Positions 1 to 9,309 of a stretch of 64,000 nucleotides of DNA are shown in pieces; the first letter of the stretch is position 1; every line of letters starts with the position of its first letter. A model generated the notes under the pieces. That model had not been told where the DNA came from. It saw only the letters and a program-made list of their open reading frames with translations, and ran no database searches. The translations under genes and the position numbers were made by a program. The DNA is from Cryobacterium levicorallinum (GTDB lineage Bacteria > Actinomycetota > Actinomycetes > Actinomycetales > Microbacteriaceae). The stretch lies in contig NZ_SOFE01000001.1 of NCBI RefSeq assembly GCF_004402405.1, forward strand, positions 149,370-213,369. Direction: 5' to 3'.

Positions 1-1078
1 ACGAGCGCTGCACCATGGTGACGTCGGCCCCGTGCTCCCAGAGGTCGGCACAGATGTCGTGGGCCGAGTTGTTGGACCCGATCACGACCGCCTTCTTGCC
101 GGTATAGTCCCCTCCTCCCGGGTGCTTCGACGAGTGGTGTTGCTCCCCTTCAAACAACCCAGCGCCATCGAAGACCGGCGTATTTGGGTAGCCCGAGACA
201 CCAAGCGCAAAAACCAGTTGCTTGGGTCGCAAGGTGACCGGAGTGCCGTCTCGCACAACCTGCACGACCCACTCCTGGGCGTCCTCGTCGAACGCCGCCT
301 TAGTGCATTCGGTGCTCGACCAATAGTTCAGCTCCATGATGCTCGTGTAGTGCTCAAGCCAGTCGCCGATCTTGTCTTTCGAGGCGAAGACCGGCCAGTC
401 CTCGGGAAACTTCAGGTACGGCAGGTGGTCGTACCATACCGGGTCGTGCAGATGCAGCGACTTGTAGCGGTTGCGCCACGAATCCCCGGCCTTCGCGTTC
501 TTCTCGATCACAATCGTGGGAACACCGAGCCGGCGCATGCGGGCAGCCAGGCCAATGCCGCCCTGCCCACCACCCACGATGACGCAATAGGGCTGCTCTT
601 CGTAGCCGAGGCGCGCCTCCTGTGCCGTCTTATTCTCGAGCCAGGATGTGCGGCCCTTTGTGATTTTGTGGGAGACGCCCTGGTCGCGGTTTCGGCCTTT
701 CTTCTCTTCAAAGCCTTTGAGTTCCTGCATCGTGGTGAGCAGGGTGTAACACAGGCCATCGTTGAGCCGTAGGTGCGCATAGCCGCGGGCCTGGCCGGTT
801 TCAAAGGTCACCCACGCTTCGACGGCACCCGCCGCGCCGGTTGCGGGTTCGGCGAGCGCCCAGCTGTACGGGCGCACTTCGTCGAGGGTGACAGCGAGCA
901 TCCGCTCTATGTCGGCCTTGCCCTCGAGAGTTTTCAGGTTCCAGGTAAACGACACGAAATCGCGCCAATAGCACTCGTCCGCGAACAACGCCACTGCGCC
1001 ATCGATATCGCGGTTTTGTAACGCGGAGTCAAACCGGGCGAGCCAGTTTTCGACCACGGTGGTCGGTGAATCGGGCAT
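1..1078 (-). CDS. flavin-containing monooxygenase, C-terminus beyond window edge
   Basis: The reverse frame is open from an ATG at 1078 to the window edge, giving 359 residues. Residues 1-130 look like a SnoaL/NTF2-like domain. A FAD-binding Rossmann motif follows (VGGGQGGIG, about 168-176), then a W-R-x-R-Y stretch, and near residue 332 a second nucleotide-binding motif (VVIGSNNSAHD), as expected for NADPH binding in class B flavin monooxygenases. This is the layout of soluble NAD(P)/FAD monooxygenases of about 600 residues, so roughly 40% is missing. An AAAGGAG ribosome site precedes the start. It is transcribed divergently from a GAF-domain regulator that may control it. The substrate cannot be read from sequence. 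Confidence 0.9.
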   Translation of the reverse strand, partial: MPDSPTTVVENWLARFDSALQNRDIDGAVALFADECYWRDFVSFTWNLKTLEGKADIERMLAVTLDEVRPYSWALAEPATGAAGAVEAWVTFETGQARGYAHLRLNDGLCYTLLTTMQELKGFEEKKGRNRDQGVSHKITKGRTSWLENKTAQEARLGYEEQPYCVIVGGGQGGIGLAARMRRLGVPTIVIEKNAKAGDSWRNRYKSLHLHDPVWYDHLPYLKFPEDWPVFASKDKIGDWLEHYTSIMELNYWSSTECTKAAFDEDAQEWVVQVVRDGTPVTLRPKQLVFALGVSGYPNTPVFDGAGLFEGEQHHSSKHPGGGDYTGKKAVVIGSNNSAHDICADLWEHGADVTMVQRS

Positions 1079-1223
1079 GTCACTCCTTTGTGAGCTAGCG
1101 GAAGGTGAGCCCATTGTCGGACGCGACCTGTATGTTCAAGTACACGGCCGCAGGGGTTACACAGGCGTTACACCCGGTGCTCCTGCTTGGCGCCATCGTC
1201 GGATCCAATGGAGGAGACATCGC

Positions 1224-2564
1224 ATGACCCACGGCCCGAACACCACCGTTCTCACTGCTGACCAGCGTTTCTCCTCCCCCCATGAATACGAACGGATGCT
1301 GCGCGCGGCCCATGAGGTAACACTGGCCGGTTCGCCCCCGCTCGGGATCAGCACCGAGGTTTGGGAATCCTGGCAGCGTTCGCTGGCTGCGGGCATCGAC
1401 CCCGACCGACACCTGCCCCGGCATCTGCACGAGGTGGCCGACGTCGTTGCGCTGCGCCGCGGCCATGCACTAGAGGCCGTGATGCCAGCCCTCAGTGAGC
1501 TTCTCTCTGATGAGAGCTCTGATGGGCAGCATCTGCTCGTACTCGCCGACGCGAGTGGAGAGGTGCTGTGGCGGGTCGGCAGCCGCGCGGCATTGCGGCA
1601 GGCCGACAGGCTCGAGTTCGTCGAGGGCGCTGACTGGTCCGAGGCCGGGGTAGGAACGAACGCGATCAGCGAAGTCGTCCTGAGTGGGCGCGCCGCACAG
1701 TTATTCTCGGCCGAACACCTCGTGCGCACTCACCACGACTGGGCGTGCACAGCTTCACCGATTCGGGACGCGGACAGCGGCGCGGTCATCGGCGTCTTGA
1801 ATGTATCCGGGCCACTCAACACGGTCACGGCCGACAGCATGCGCATGGTGAAGTGCGGGGTGCGGCTCGCCGAGGAGTTGTTGCGGGCGGCGCGACGAGA
1901 ACTCGGGCGCGGGTCGCAGTTGATGACTGCTGGGCGCTCAACTGCGGTCTTGTCGGTGGCCTCGTCTGCGCCCACCTCCGTGGCATCGCTCGCTCTGCTC
2001 GGTGATAGCCCAGGGGTGGTCGGCGGCGATGGACGCCGAGTGCCGCTCTCGCTGCGCCGCGCGGAGATTCTGGCCTTGCTCGACTCACGGGATCGCGGAT
2101 GGAGCGCCGACGAACTTGCCTACGCCATTCACGGGGAAACAGGCTTAGCCGCCACCATCCGCATCGAGATGCACCGTATTCGCCACGTGCTCGGCGAGTC
2201 ACTGGAGTCCACGCCGTATCGCCTCGGCTCCACCCTGCGAGGCTCGTCCGACGTGGGGCGGGTACTGCGGCTCGTGCGCGAGGGCCAGGTTGCCACGGCC
2301 CTCGCGGCGTACTCTGCCCCACTGCTGGTGAGGTCGACCGCCGGGGCCATCGAACCGCTGCGCGCCGAACTCACAAGCGCGGTCGGAGCATCCGTTCGTG
2401 CAAGCGGAGACGCCGAGCTGCTGCGCCGCTGGTGCGCGACCGAGATGGGGAGCAATGATCGCGAGGCGGTGCAGGCCCTTGGCAGCTTGGCTGGCATCGA
2501 CGATGCCGGCTACCTGGCATCGCTCGCGCGCCTGAGCCGCATCGACCGCGAGCTCGGCTGTTAG
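1224..2564 (+). CDS. GAF domain / winged-helix transcriptional regulator
   Basis: The 446-residue protein starts at the ATG after GGAGGAGAC; an in-frame upstream extension to 1059 has no ribosome site. Residues 20-60 carry the ESWxRSL...GIDPDRHLP signature of actinobacterial AcoR-like sensors. A GAF domain spans about 90-235 and includes VGTNAI and FSAEHLVRTHHDWACTASPI. The C-terminal 150 residues contain a winged-helix-like segment (LRRAEILALL...IRIEMHRIRHVLG). In this family the regulator usually sits beside aldehyde or alcohol oxidation genes. Here it diverges from a flavin monooxygenase with a 145-bp shared promoter region, so regulation of that gene is the simplest inference. The ligand is unknown. 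Confidence 0.82.
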   Translation: MTHGPNTTVLTADQRFSSPHEYERMLRAAHEVTLAGSPPLGISTEVWESWQRSLAAGIDPDRHLPRHLHEVADVVALRRGHALEAVMPALSELLSDESSDGQHLLVLADASGEVLWRVGSRAALRQADRLEFVEGADWSEAGVGTNAISEVVLSGRAAQLFSAEHLVRTHHDWACTASPIRDADSGAVIGVLNVSGPLNTVTADSMRMVKCGVRLAEELLRAARRELGRGSQLMTAGRSTAVLSVASSAPTSVASLALLGDSPGVVGGDGRRVPLSLRRAEILALLDSRDRGWSADELAYAIHGETGLAATIRIEMHRIRHVLGESLESTPYRLGSTLRGSSDVGRVLRLVREGQVATALAAYSAPLLVRSTAGAIEPLRAELTSAVGASVRASGDAELLRRWCATEMGSNDREAVQALGSLAGIDDAGYLASLARLSRIDRELGC

Positions 2565-2631
2565 TTCTGTGGAGGTGACCAACGCTGTATAGACTCACGA
2601 CACATGTCCGAGCCCTGACCCACAAATAAAT

Positions 2632-3393
2632 CTAGGCAACCGGGTTCAGGTCCTGGGAAATGGACTCCACGGCGGCGCGCAGCGCGGGAATGGCGAGTTC
2701 TGCAAACGCATCATCGACCCGGGACACCGGCCCGGAGACGCTGACGGCGGTCGGCGTCGGCGCATCCGGAACCGCCATCGCGAAGCAGCGCACACCAATT
2801 TCCTGCTCACCATCGTCGATGGAGTAGCCGCGTTCCCGGATTCGGGCCAGGTCAGCCAGGAGATCGTTCACGCTGCCGATGCTCATCGTCGTGGGAGTGG
2901 GCATGCCAGCCCTGGCCACAATGGCGCGCACGGCGTCATCGCTCAGCTGGGCCAGAATCGCTTTGCCGACTCCTGTGGCATGAGTATGCGCGCGTCGGCC
3001 GACCTCCGTGAACATGCGCATGGAGTGTTTGGATGGAGCCTGGGCGATGTAAAGCGCCATGTCGGCATCGAGAACAGCCATGTTCGCCGTCTCCCCCAGT
3101 TGGTCGACAAGGGCCCGGAGTTGGGCCCCAGCCAGGGCGCCGAGCTGCTTACTGGCTGCCGTTCCGAGGCGAATGAGACCTGGGCCCAGCGCGTAACGCC
3201 GATTGGCGAGCTGACGAATGTATCCCTTCGCCACCAGCGTGCGCAGCAGCCGATGAATGGTCGGCAGGGGCAGCTCGGTGGAGGCCGCGAGCTCGCTCAG
3301 CATCACCTGCCCGCCAGCGGCCGTGATCAGCTCGAGGAGTTCAAAAACCCGCTCCACGGATTGCACACCGCTGCCAGCCGTGCGTTCTGCCAT
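2632..3393 (-). CDS. IclR-family regulator of glyoxylate genes
   Basis: The 253-residue protein has an N-terminal winged helix (about 8-68, SVERVFELLELI...LPTIHRLLRTLVAKGYI) and a C-terminal IclR effector domain (about 75-250, with HATGVGKAILA and the ERGYSIDDGEQEIGVRC stretch). The start is the ATG at 3393, placed after TGGAGG; the open frame runs on to 3912 but the extra residues match nothing. The gene diverges from hyi-glxR-gcl. In Escherichia coli the IclR-family AllR represses the equivalent gcl-hyi-glxR genes in response to glyoxylate, so the same role is inferred here. Palindromes in the 196-bp intergenic region are candidate binding sites. Confidence 0.9.
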   Translation of the reverse strand: MAERTAGSGVQSVERVFELLELITAAGGQVMLSELAASTELPLPTIHRLLRTLVAKGYIRQLANRRYALGPGLIRLGTAASKQLGALAGAQLRALVDQLGETANMAVLDADMALYIAQAPSKHSMRMFTEVGRRAHTHATGVGKAILAQLSDDAVRAIVARAGMPTPTTMSIGSVNDLLADLARIRERGYSIDDGEQEIGVRCFAMAVPDAPTPTAVSVSGPVSRVDDAFAELAIPALRAAVESISQDLNPVA

Positions 3394-3432
3394 CTTTATG
3401 CCTCCAGGCCATACGTGGCAACGGATATCCGC

Positions 3433-3552
3433 ATTGTGGAAATATCGCCAGGTTACCCAGATTACACAGAAGTTGACGCCGGGCCGCACTGACCGTAGTC
3501 TTTCCATATAACAGAAACTAACTTCCACAATACGAAACTTGATGGAATCAAG
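3433..3552. promoter_or_regulatory. candidate IclR operator region between iclR and hyi
   Basis: The divergent intergenic region holds a near-centred inverted pair, ATTGTGGAA at 3433-3441 and TTCCACAAT at 3523-3531, and a perfect palindrome CTTGATGGAATCAAG at 3538-3552 (6-bp arms, 3-bp spacer) 38 bp before the hyi start. IclR-family regulators bind short imperfect palindromes in such positions. That these particular sites are bound is inference. Confidence 0.5.
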
Positions 3553-3589
3553 TCGCATAATCATCAACTCGAGGAGCAAGGACGCCCCC

Positions 3590-4378
3590 ATGCTGTACAC
3601 CGTAAACTGCTCCATCCTGCTGACCGAACTGCCGTTGCTCCAGCGCCCAGCCGCGGCCAAAGCCGCCGGATTCGACGCGGTCGAGTTCTGGTGGCCCTTT
3701 GCCGCCGCCGTTCCCACCGAAACGCAGATTGCCGACTTTGAGAACGCAATCACGGATGCCGACGTTCGACTGACCGGTTTGAACTTTGCGGCCGGCGACA
3801 TGCCGGCCGGTGATCGAGGTCTGGTGTCCTGGCCAGCCCGATCCGACGAGTTTCGCGACAATCTGGCCGTCGCCGCTGGCATCGGCGGGCACCTCGGCTG
3901 CACGTCCTTCAACGCCCTCTACGGAAACCGTATCGACGGCGTTGCCCCAGAGGAACAAGATGAGCTCGCTATCGAAAATCTCTCCCTCGCCGCACGATTC
4001 GTCGCCCCGATCGGTGGCACCGTGTTGCTGGAGCCGGTGAGCGGGGCACCGAAGTATCCCCTGCGCACGGCGGCCGACGTGCTGGCCGTGATCGAACGGG
4101 TGAGCATCCAGAGCGGCGACACGAACATCAAACTACTCGCCGATTTTTACCACCTGGCCGTCAACGGCGACGATGTCGAGGCCGTGATCTCCGAGCACGC
4201 GCACCGATTCGGACACATCCAGATTGCCGACGCACCCGGGCGCGGCGAACCAGGAACGGGCACGCTACCCATTCACGAATGGCTCGCGCACAGTCACGGT
4301 CTCGGCTATGACGGCCCCATCGGGCTGGAATACAAGACGGTCGCAACAAATCCGTTTGCCTGGCTTGAAACCGCCTAA
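3590..4378 (+). CDS. hyi: hydroxypyruvate isomerase
   Basis: This 262-residue TIM-barrel protein interconverts tartronate semialdehyde and hydroxypyruvate (EC 5.3.1.22). Family marks are the N-terminal TVNCSILLTELPLLQRPAAA segment, GFDAVEFWWPF, LTGLNFAAGDMPAGDRG, the barrel glutamate in LLEPVS, and FGHIQIADAPGRGEPGTG near the C-terminus. Length is typical. The start is the ATG at 3590 after GAGGAG; an upstream in-frame start at 3539 has no ribosome site. It is first in an operon with glxR and gcl, a gene set diagnostic for glyoxylate assimilation through the glycerate pathway. Confidence 0.93.
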   Translation: MLYTVNCSILLTELPLLQRPAAAKAAGFDAVEFWWPFAAAVPTETQIADFENAITDADVRLTGLNFAAGDMPAGDRGLVSWPARSDEFRDNLAVAAGIGGHLGCTSFNALYGNRIDGVAPEEQDELAIENLSLAARFVAPIGGTVLLEPVSGAPKYPLRTAADVLAVIERVSIQSGDTNIKLLADFYHLAVNGDDVEAVISEHAHRFGHIQIADAPGRGEPGTGTLPIHEWLAHSHGLGYDGPIGLEYKTVATNPFAWLETA

Positions 4379-4422
4379 CCGACCGCTGCGCATCCAACAC
4401 CCTTGAGAAAAGGACAAATAAA

Positions 4423-5307
4423 ATGAATAATGTCGCCGTCATCGGCCTGGGAATAATGGGCCTGCCCATGGCAATCAATCTCGTGAAGGCTGGCCACAAC
4501 GTCGTCGGTTTCAACCGCAGTTCGGCACGAATTGACGAGCTGGTCGCCGCGGGCGGTCGAGGCGCGGCGAGTATCCCCGACGCCGTGCGGGATGCCAACG
4601 TCGTGATCACGATGCTGCCAGACTCGCCCGATGTCGAAGACGTCGTCAGCGGCCCGGACGGTGTCTTCGCCCATACGCCGGCCGGCGCCTATTGGATTGA
4701 CGCCAGCACCATCCGGCCCGACGTTGCCGTTCGCCTGGCCGGAGCTGCGAGGGACGCCGGGCTCAAGCCCGTCGACGCCCCGGTCTCCGGCGGCGAAGCC
4801 GGCGCAATTGAGGGCACCCTGTCGATCATGGTCGGCGGGGAGTTCGCCGACGTCGAGGCCATCCGTGGCGTACTCGACGCTATGGGCAGCACCGTGGTCC
4901 ACGTCGGTCCGGCTGGATCCGGCCAAACGGTCAAGGCCGCCAACCAGCTCATCGTCGCCGGCACCATCCAGCTCGTCGCCGAGGCGCTCGTGTTTCTGGA
5001 GGCGCACTCGGTCGATACCGAAGCATCCGTCAAGGTTCTGGCTGGCGGGCTGGCCGGCAATCGCATCCTGGACCGCAAGGCCGCAGGTATGGTGGCGCGC
5101 ACGTTCGAACCGGGTTTCCGGGTCGACCTGCACCACAAGGACCTCGGCATAGTCACCGCAGCGGCCCGCGCGGCCGGCGTCGCCATTCCGCTTGGTTCGA
5201 TGGTGGCCCAGCTAATGGGCACCCTGCGCGCCGAAGGCCACGGCTCGCTCGACCACTCCGCATTGCTGCTGTTGGTCGAGCAGATGTCCGGCCGCTCGCA
5301 CGCCTGA
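4423..5307 (+). CDS. glxR: tartronate semialdehyde reductase (2-hydroxy-3-oxopropionate reductase)
   Basis: The 294-residue beta-hydroxyacid dehydrogenase reduces tartronate semialdehyde to D-glycerate with NAD(P)H (EC 1.1.1.60). The N-terminal Rossmann motif GLGIMG is at residues 9-14. The substrate-binding signature [11 protein letters not shown] lies near residue 118. The catalytic lysine is K171 in [10 protein letters not shown] ribosome site (GAAAAGGAC) precedes the start. It lies 44 bp after hyi and 31 bp before gcl on the same strand, so the three are very probably cotranscribed. Glycerate kinase, the next enzyme, is not in this window. Confidence 0.93.
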   Translation: MNNVAVIGLGIMGLPMAINLVKAGHNVVGFNRSSARIDELVAAGGRGAASIPDAVRDANVVITMLPDSPDVEDVVSGPDGVFAHTPAGAYWIDASTIRPDVAVRLAGAARDAGLKPVDAPVSGGEAGAIEGTLSIMVGGEFADVEAIRGVLDAMGSTVVHVGPAGSGQTVKAANQLIVAGTIQLVAEALVFLEAHSVDTEASVKVLAGGLAGNRILDRKAAGMVARTFEPGFRVDLHHKDLGIVTAAARAAGVAIPLGSMVAQLMGTLRAEGHGSLDHSALLLLVEQMSGRSHA

Positions 5308-5338
5308 ACACCAACTTTTCAGATTCAAGGAGAATCAC

Positions 5339-7129
5339 ATGTCTAAAATGCGCGCAGTAGACGTTGCCGTCGCCATCCTCGAAAAGGAGGGGGCCACCCA
5401 GACCTTCGGTGTACCGGGGGCTGCCATCAACCCGTTCTACTCGGCCATGCGCGCCCACGGCGGCATCGACCACATCCTCGCCCGCCACGTCGAGGGTGCC
5501 TCGCACATGGCCGAGGGATTCACGCGCACGAAGGCCGGAAACATCGGCGTGTGTATCGGTACCTCCGGACCGGCCGGCACCGATATGCTGACCGGCCTCT
5601 ACTCCGCGTGGGCAGATTCCACGCCCATTCTCTGTATCACCGGCCAGGCTCCGGTGAGCAAGCTGCACAAGGAAGATTTTCAGGGCGTCGACATCGCCTC
5701 CATCGCGGCCCCCGTCACGAAGATGGCCGTTACAGTGCTCGAGGCCGGGCAGGTTCCCGGCGTCTTCCAGAAGGCGTTTTATCTGATGCGCTCCGGCCGC
5801 CCTGGCCCGGTGTTGATCGACCTGCCGATCGATGTGCAACTTACCGAGATCGAATTCGACATCGACACCTATGAGCCGCTTTCGGTAGCCAAGCCCGCAG
5901 CATCCGTTGCCCAGCTCGAAAAGGCGCTCGACATGCTGCTGCTCGCGAAGCGCCCGGTGATCATCGCCGGCGGCGGCGTGATAAACGCGGACGCCTCGGC
6001 GGAGCTGGTCGAGCTGGCCGAGGTGCTGAATATTCCGGTGATTCCCACGCTGATGGGCTGGGGCAGCATTCCCGACGACCACCGGCTCGCGGCCGGCATG
6101 GTGGGGCTGATGACGTCGCACCGCTACGGCAATGCAACCATGCTCGAATCGGATTTCGTACTCGGCATCGGTAACCGTTGGGCCAACCGGCACACCGGTG
6201 GCCTCGACACATACACGAAGGGCCGCACATTCGTCCACATCGACATTGAACCCACACAGATTGGGCGGATTTTCTCGCCGGACTTTGGCATCGTCTCCGA
6301 CGCCGGTGCAGCACTGCGCGGTCTGGTTGAGCTCGCACGCGAACGCAAGGCCGCCAACGCCCTCCCCGATTGGGAGAGCTGGGTTGAAGACTGCGCGCAC
6401 CGCAAGGCCACGCTTCAGCGCAAGACGCACTTCGAGAACGTGCCGATAAAACCGCAGCGCGTGTATGAGGAGATGAATCGGGCATTCGGCACCGAAACCC
6501 GCTACGTGACCACGATCGGGCTGTCGCAGATTGCGGGAGCACAATTTCTGAACGTCTTCCACCCGCGGCACTGGATCAATTGCGGCCAGGCCGGGCCACT
6601 CGGCTGGACGCTTCCCGCCGCCCTCGGCGTGGCCGTGGCCGACCCGTCGAAAACGGTCGTGGGGCTCAGCGGCGACTACGACTTTCAGTTCATGATCGAA
6701 GAACTCGCGGTGGGTGCCCAGTTCCACATCCCGTATATACATGTCGTCGTGAACAATTCCTATCTCGGCCTGATCCGTCAGGCGCAGCGCCGCTTCGATA
6801 TGGATTACCAGGTGTCGCTCGCGTTCGAGAACATCAATTCGCCCGAACTTGAGGGCTATGGCGTCGACCACCTCAAGGTGGCCGAGGGCCTCGGCTGCAA
6901 GGCCATCCGGGTGCGCGAAGCCGACGATTTGCAGGCAGCGTTCGCGCAGGCCCAGGCGTGGATGGTCGAGTTCAGGGTTCCCGTTGTCGTCGAAATTATC
7001 CTCGAGCGGGTCACAAATATCTCGATGGCCGCCGCCGAGATCGACGCCGTAACCGAGTTCGAAGACCTGGCCGTGACAGCGGCCGATGCGCCCACCTCGC
7101 TCTCGCTCATTGTCAGCGCCACCGAATAG
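5339..7129 (+). CDS. gcl: glyoxylate carboligase
   Basis: The 596-residue thiamine-diphosphate enzyme condenses two glyoxylates to tartronate semialdehyde and CO2 (EC 4.1.1.47). In most relatives the thiamine-activating residue is glutamate; glyoxylate carboligase has valine, and here V51 sits in [15 protein letters not shown], which separates it from acetolactate synthase. The C-terminal GDYDFQF...[13 protein letters not shown] stretch binds thiamine diphosphate and Mg2+. FAD is expected as in the family. AAGGAG lies just before the start. It is the third gene of the hyi-glxR-gcl operon, and the oxidase that would supply glyoxylate follows 38 bp downstream. Confidence 0.95.
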   Translation: MSKMRAVDVAVAILEKEGATQTFGVPGAAINPFYSAMRAHGGIDHILARHVEGASHMAEGFTRTKAGNIGVCIGTSGPAGTDMLTGLYSAWADSTPILCITGQAPVSKLHKEDFQGVDIASIAAPVTKMAVTVLEAGQVPGVFQKAFYLMRSGRPGPVLIDLPIDVQLTEIEFDIDTYEPLSVAKPAASVAQLEKALDMLLLAKRPVIIAGGGVINADASAELVELAEVLNIPVIPTLMGWGSIPDDHRLAAGMVGLMTSHRYGNATMLESDFVLGIGNRWANRHTGGLDTYTKGRTFVHIDIEPTQIGRIFSPDFGIVSDAGAALRGLVELARERKAANALPDWESWVEDCAHRKATLQRKTHFENVPIKPQRVYEEMNRAFGTETRYVTTIGLSQIAGAQFLNVFHPRHWINCGQAGPLGWTLPAALGVAVADPSKTVVGLSGDYDFQFMIEELAVGAQFHIPYIHVVVNNSYLGLIRQAQRRFDMDYQVSLAFENINSPELEGYGVDHLKVAEGLGCKAIRVREADDLQAAFAQAQAWMVEFRVPVVVEIILERVTNISMAAAEIDAVTEFEDLAVTAADAPTSLSLIVSATE

Positions 7130-7167
7130 TCTGTTTGCACGTGCACGTCGAAAACAAGGGAGTTTTT

Positions 7168-9309
7168 GTGAGTACAACAACCGTTAGCTCCGAGACTGGC
7201 ACCGCGATGTTCGGCGCGCTGCGTGCCGCCGTTGGCGACCCGGCTCGGGTGAAAACTCGGGCACTCGACCTCCACGCGAACGCCCACGATGCCTCACACT
7301 TTTTGCTTATTCCCCAGGCCGTGGTGGTGGCCACGGATGCCGCGGAGGTCGGCGCCTTGTTGCGCGCCGGCGCCGCGCAGGGCGTGCACCTCACGTTTCG
7401 CTCGGGCGGCACCAGCCTGAGCGGCCAGGCCATCACCGACGGTGTGCTGGTCGACGTGCGCCGGAACTTCAAGAACATCGACGTACTCGACGACGGCCTG
7501 CGCGTGCGCGTGCAGCCGGGCGTCACGGTGCGGGCGCTCAACACCCGCCTCGCCAAGTACGGGCGCAAGTTCGGACCCGACCCGGCGAGCGAATCCGCCG
7601 CCACCATCGGCGGCGTCGTGGCGAATAATTCCTCCGGCATGGCCTGCGGCACCGTGGACAACACCTACCAGACGCTCGAATCGGTCACCGTGGTGCTGCC
7701 AAGCGGCACGGTCATCGACACCGGGGCAGCGGATGCCGATGAGCAGTTGCTGAAGCACGAGCCGGTTTTATACAACGGCCTGCTCGAACTCGCGCGGCGC
7801 ACCCGCGATAACGAGGCATCCGTCGCCACCATTCGTCAGCAATTCTCCATGAAGAACACCATGGGTTACGGCGTGAACTCGCTGCTCGACTTCGACCGTG
7901 CCGTGGATATGCTCGCGCACCTGATCGTGGGCAGCGAGGGCACGCTGGGATTCGTGGCCGAGGCGATATTTCGAACGGTTCCCAAACTGCCGCACGTCAC
8001 CACCGCCCTGCTCGTGTTTCCCGGGCTCGAGGCGGCCACCGCCGCTCTGCCCGCCTTGGTAGCGACCGGTGCGGCCACCCTGGAACTCATGGACGCGCTC
8101 TCGCTCATTGTGGGGCAGAAGATGCCGGGGGCGCCCGCGATCGTGGTCGATCTCATGGTGGACCAGCACGCCGCCCTGCTCGTGGAGTACCACGCCGAGT
8201 CGCCAGAGAAACTGGCGCAGATGCTCGCGATCGGCATGCAGACCGTCAACACGCTCGGTCTCACCCTGCCAGCCGATTTTACGACCGATGCCGGCATCCG
8301 CGGCCAGCTGTGGTACCTGCGCAAGGGGATTATTCCGGCTGTGGGCGGTACCCGGCCGCAGGGCACGAACGCCCTGCTCGAAGACATCGTGGTTCCGGTG
8401 CCAGCGCTCGCCCGCACCTGCATGGAGCTCATTCGGCTGTTCGCCAAGTACGAGTATGAGAACTCTATGATTTTCGGTCATGCCAAAGACGGCAACGTGC
8501 ACTTCATGCTCACCGACGATTTCGGCAGTGCCGTGGGTCTCGAGCGGTTCAGCCGGTTCACCGAAGATCTCGTCGACCTCGTGCTCGCCGAAGGCGGTTC
8601 GCTCAAGGCCGAGCATGGCACCGGGCGCGTAATGGCGCCGTATGTGCAGCGCCAGTTCGGCGACGAGCTCTATGACGTGATGCGCCGCATCAAGGTGCTC
8701 TTCGACCCGGCTGGCATGCTCAACCCCGGCGTACTCATCAACGACGACCCGAACGCCCACTTGAAAGATCTCAAGGCTATCCCGGCCGTGGCGAAAGAGG
8801 TCGACCGCTGCACCGAGTGCGGCTGGTGCGAGCCGGTGTGCCCGAGCCGCAACGTGACGCTCACGCCGCGGCAGCGCATCGTATCGTTGCGTGCAATCGA
8901 ACAGGCCAGGCTCGACGGTAATCTCGCTCTCGTGGCCGAGATGGAGAAAGACTACGAGTACGACGCCGTGCAGACCTGCGCCGCCGACGGCATGTGTCAA
9001 ACGGCCTGCCCGGTCAACATCAACACCGGCGACCTCATGAAGAGGCTGCGCCACGACGAGGCGAATCCACTGGAAAGCGCGCTGTGGAATGTGGCCGCCA
9101 ACAACTGGGGCACGGTCACTCGCGGCGCGGGGCTCGCTCTCAAGGCGATCGCCTCGGTTCCGGTGCCGCTCGTACTCGGCCCCAACCGCCTCGCGCGCAC
9201 CGTGCTCGGCACCGACACCGTGCCCCTCTACTCGCCCGACCTGCCCGGCGGGGGCCGACCCCGCCACGCCCACTCCGGTCAATCCCAGAAGGAGAATCAC
9301 CATGGTTGA
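7168..9309 (+). CDS. FAD-linked oxidase with two 4Fe-4S motifs (glycolate or D-lactate oxidase type)
   Basis: The 713-residue protein has a FAD_binding_4 domain (about 40-250, FRSGGTSLSGQA and VANNSSGM), a FAD-oxidase C-terminal domain (about 280-530, with IFGHAKDGNVH and AEHGTGR), and two ferredoxin-type motifs, CTECGWCEPVCP near 548 and a shortened CAADGMCQTACP near 604. The chosen start is GTG at 7168 after AAGGGA; the open frame extends to 6958 only through gcl. Relatives oxidise glycolate or D-lactate and pass electrons to quinone. Position after gcl favours glycolate. The cysteine-rich CCG domain, usually part of the same chain, is in the next gene, which overlaps by 8 bp. Confidence 0.88.
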   Translation: MSTTTVSSETGTAMFGALRAAVGDPARVKTRALDLHANAHDASHFLLIPQAVVVATDAAEVGALLRAGAAQGVHLTFRSGGTSLSGQAITDGVLVDVRRNFKNIDVLDDGLRVRVQPGVTVRALNTRLAKYGRKFGPDPASESAATIGGVVANNSSGMACGTVDNTYQTLESVTVVLPSGTVIDTGAADADEQLLKHEPVLYNGLLELARRTRDNEASVATIRQQFSMKNTMGYGVNSLLDFDRAVDMLAHLIVGSEGTLGFVAEAIFRTVPKLPHVTTALLVFPGLEAATAALPALVATGAATLELMDALSLIVGQKMPGAPAIVVDLMVDQHAALLVEYHAESPEKLAQMLAIGMQTVNTLGLTLPADFTTDAGIRGQLWYLRKGIIPAVGGTRPQGTNALLEDIVVPVPALARTCMELIRLFAKYEYENSMIFGHAKDGNVHFMLTDDFGSAVGLERFSRFTEDLVDLVLAEGGSLKAEHGTGRVMAPYVQRQFGDELYDVMRRIKVLFDPAGMLNPGVLINDDPNAHLKDLKAIPAVAKEVDRCTECGWCEPVCPSRNVTLTPRQRIVSLRAIEQARLDGNLALVAEMEKDYEYDAVQTCAADGMCQTACPVNINTGDLMKRLRHDEANPLESALWNVAANNWGTVTRGAGLALKAIASVPVPLVLGPNRLARTVLGTDTVPLYSPDLPGGGRPRHAHSGQSQKENHHG

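Noticed and set aside
3394-3912. N-terminal extension of the IclR gene to 3912
   Set aside because: Extra residues match no family and cross the divergent hyi gene and promoter; the ATG at 3393 has a ribosome site.
5153-7180. 675-residue reverse-strand open frame over gcl
   Set aside because: It is antisense to a clear glyoxylate carboligase and its translation is Arg/His/Gly-rich with no family match, as expected in high-GC codon bias.
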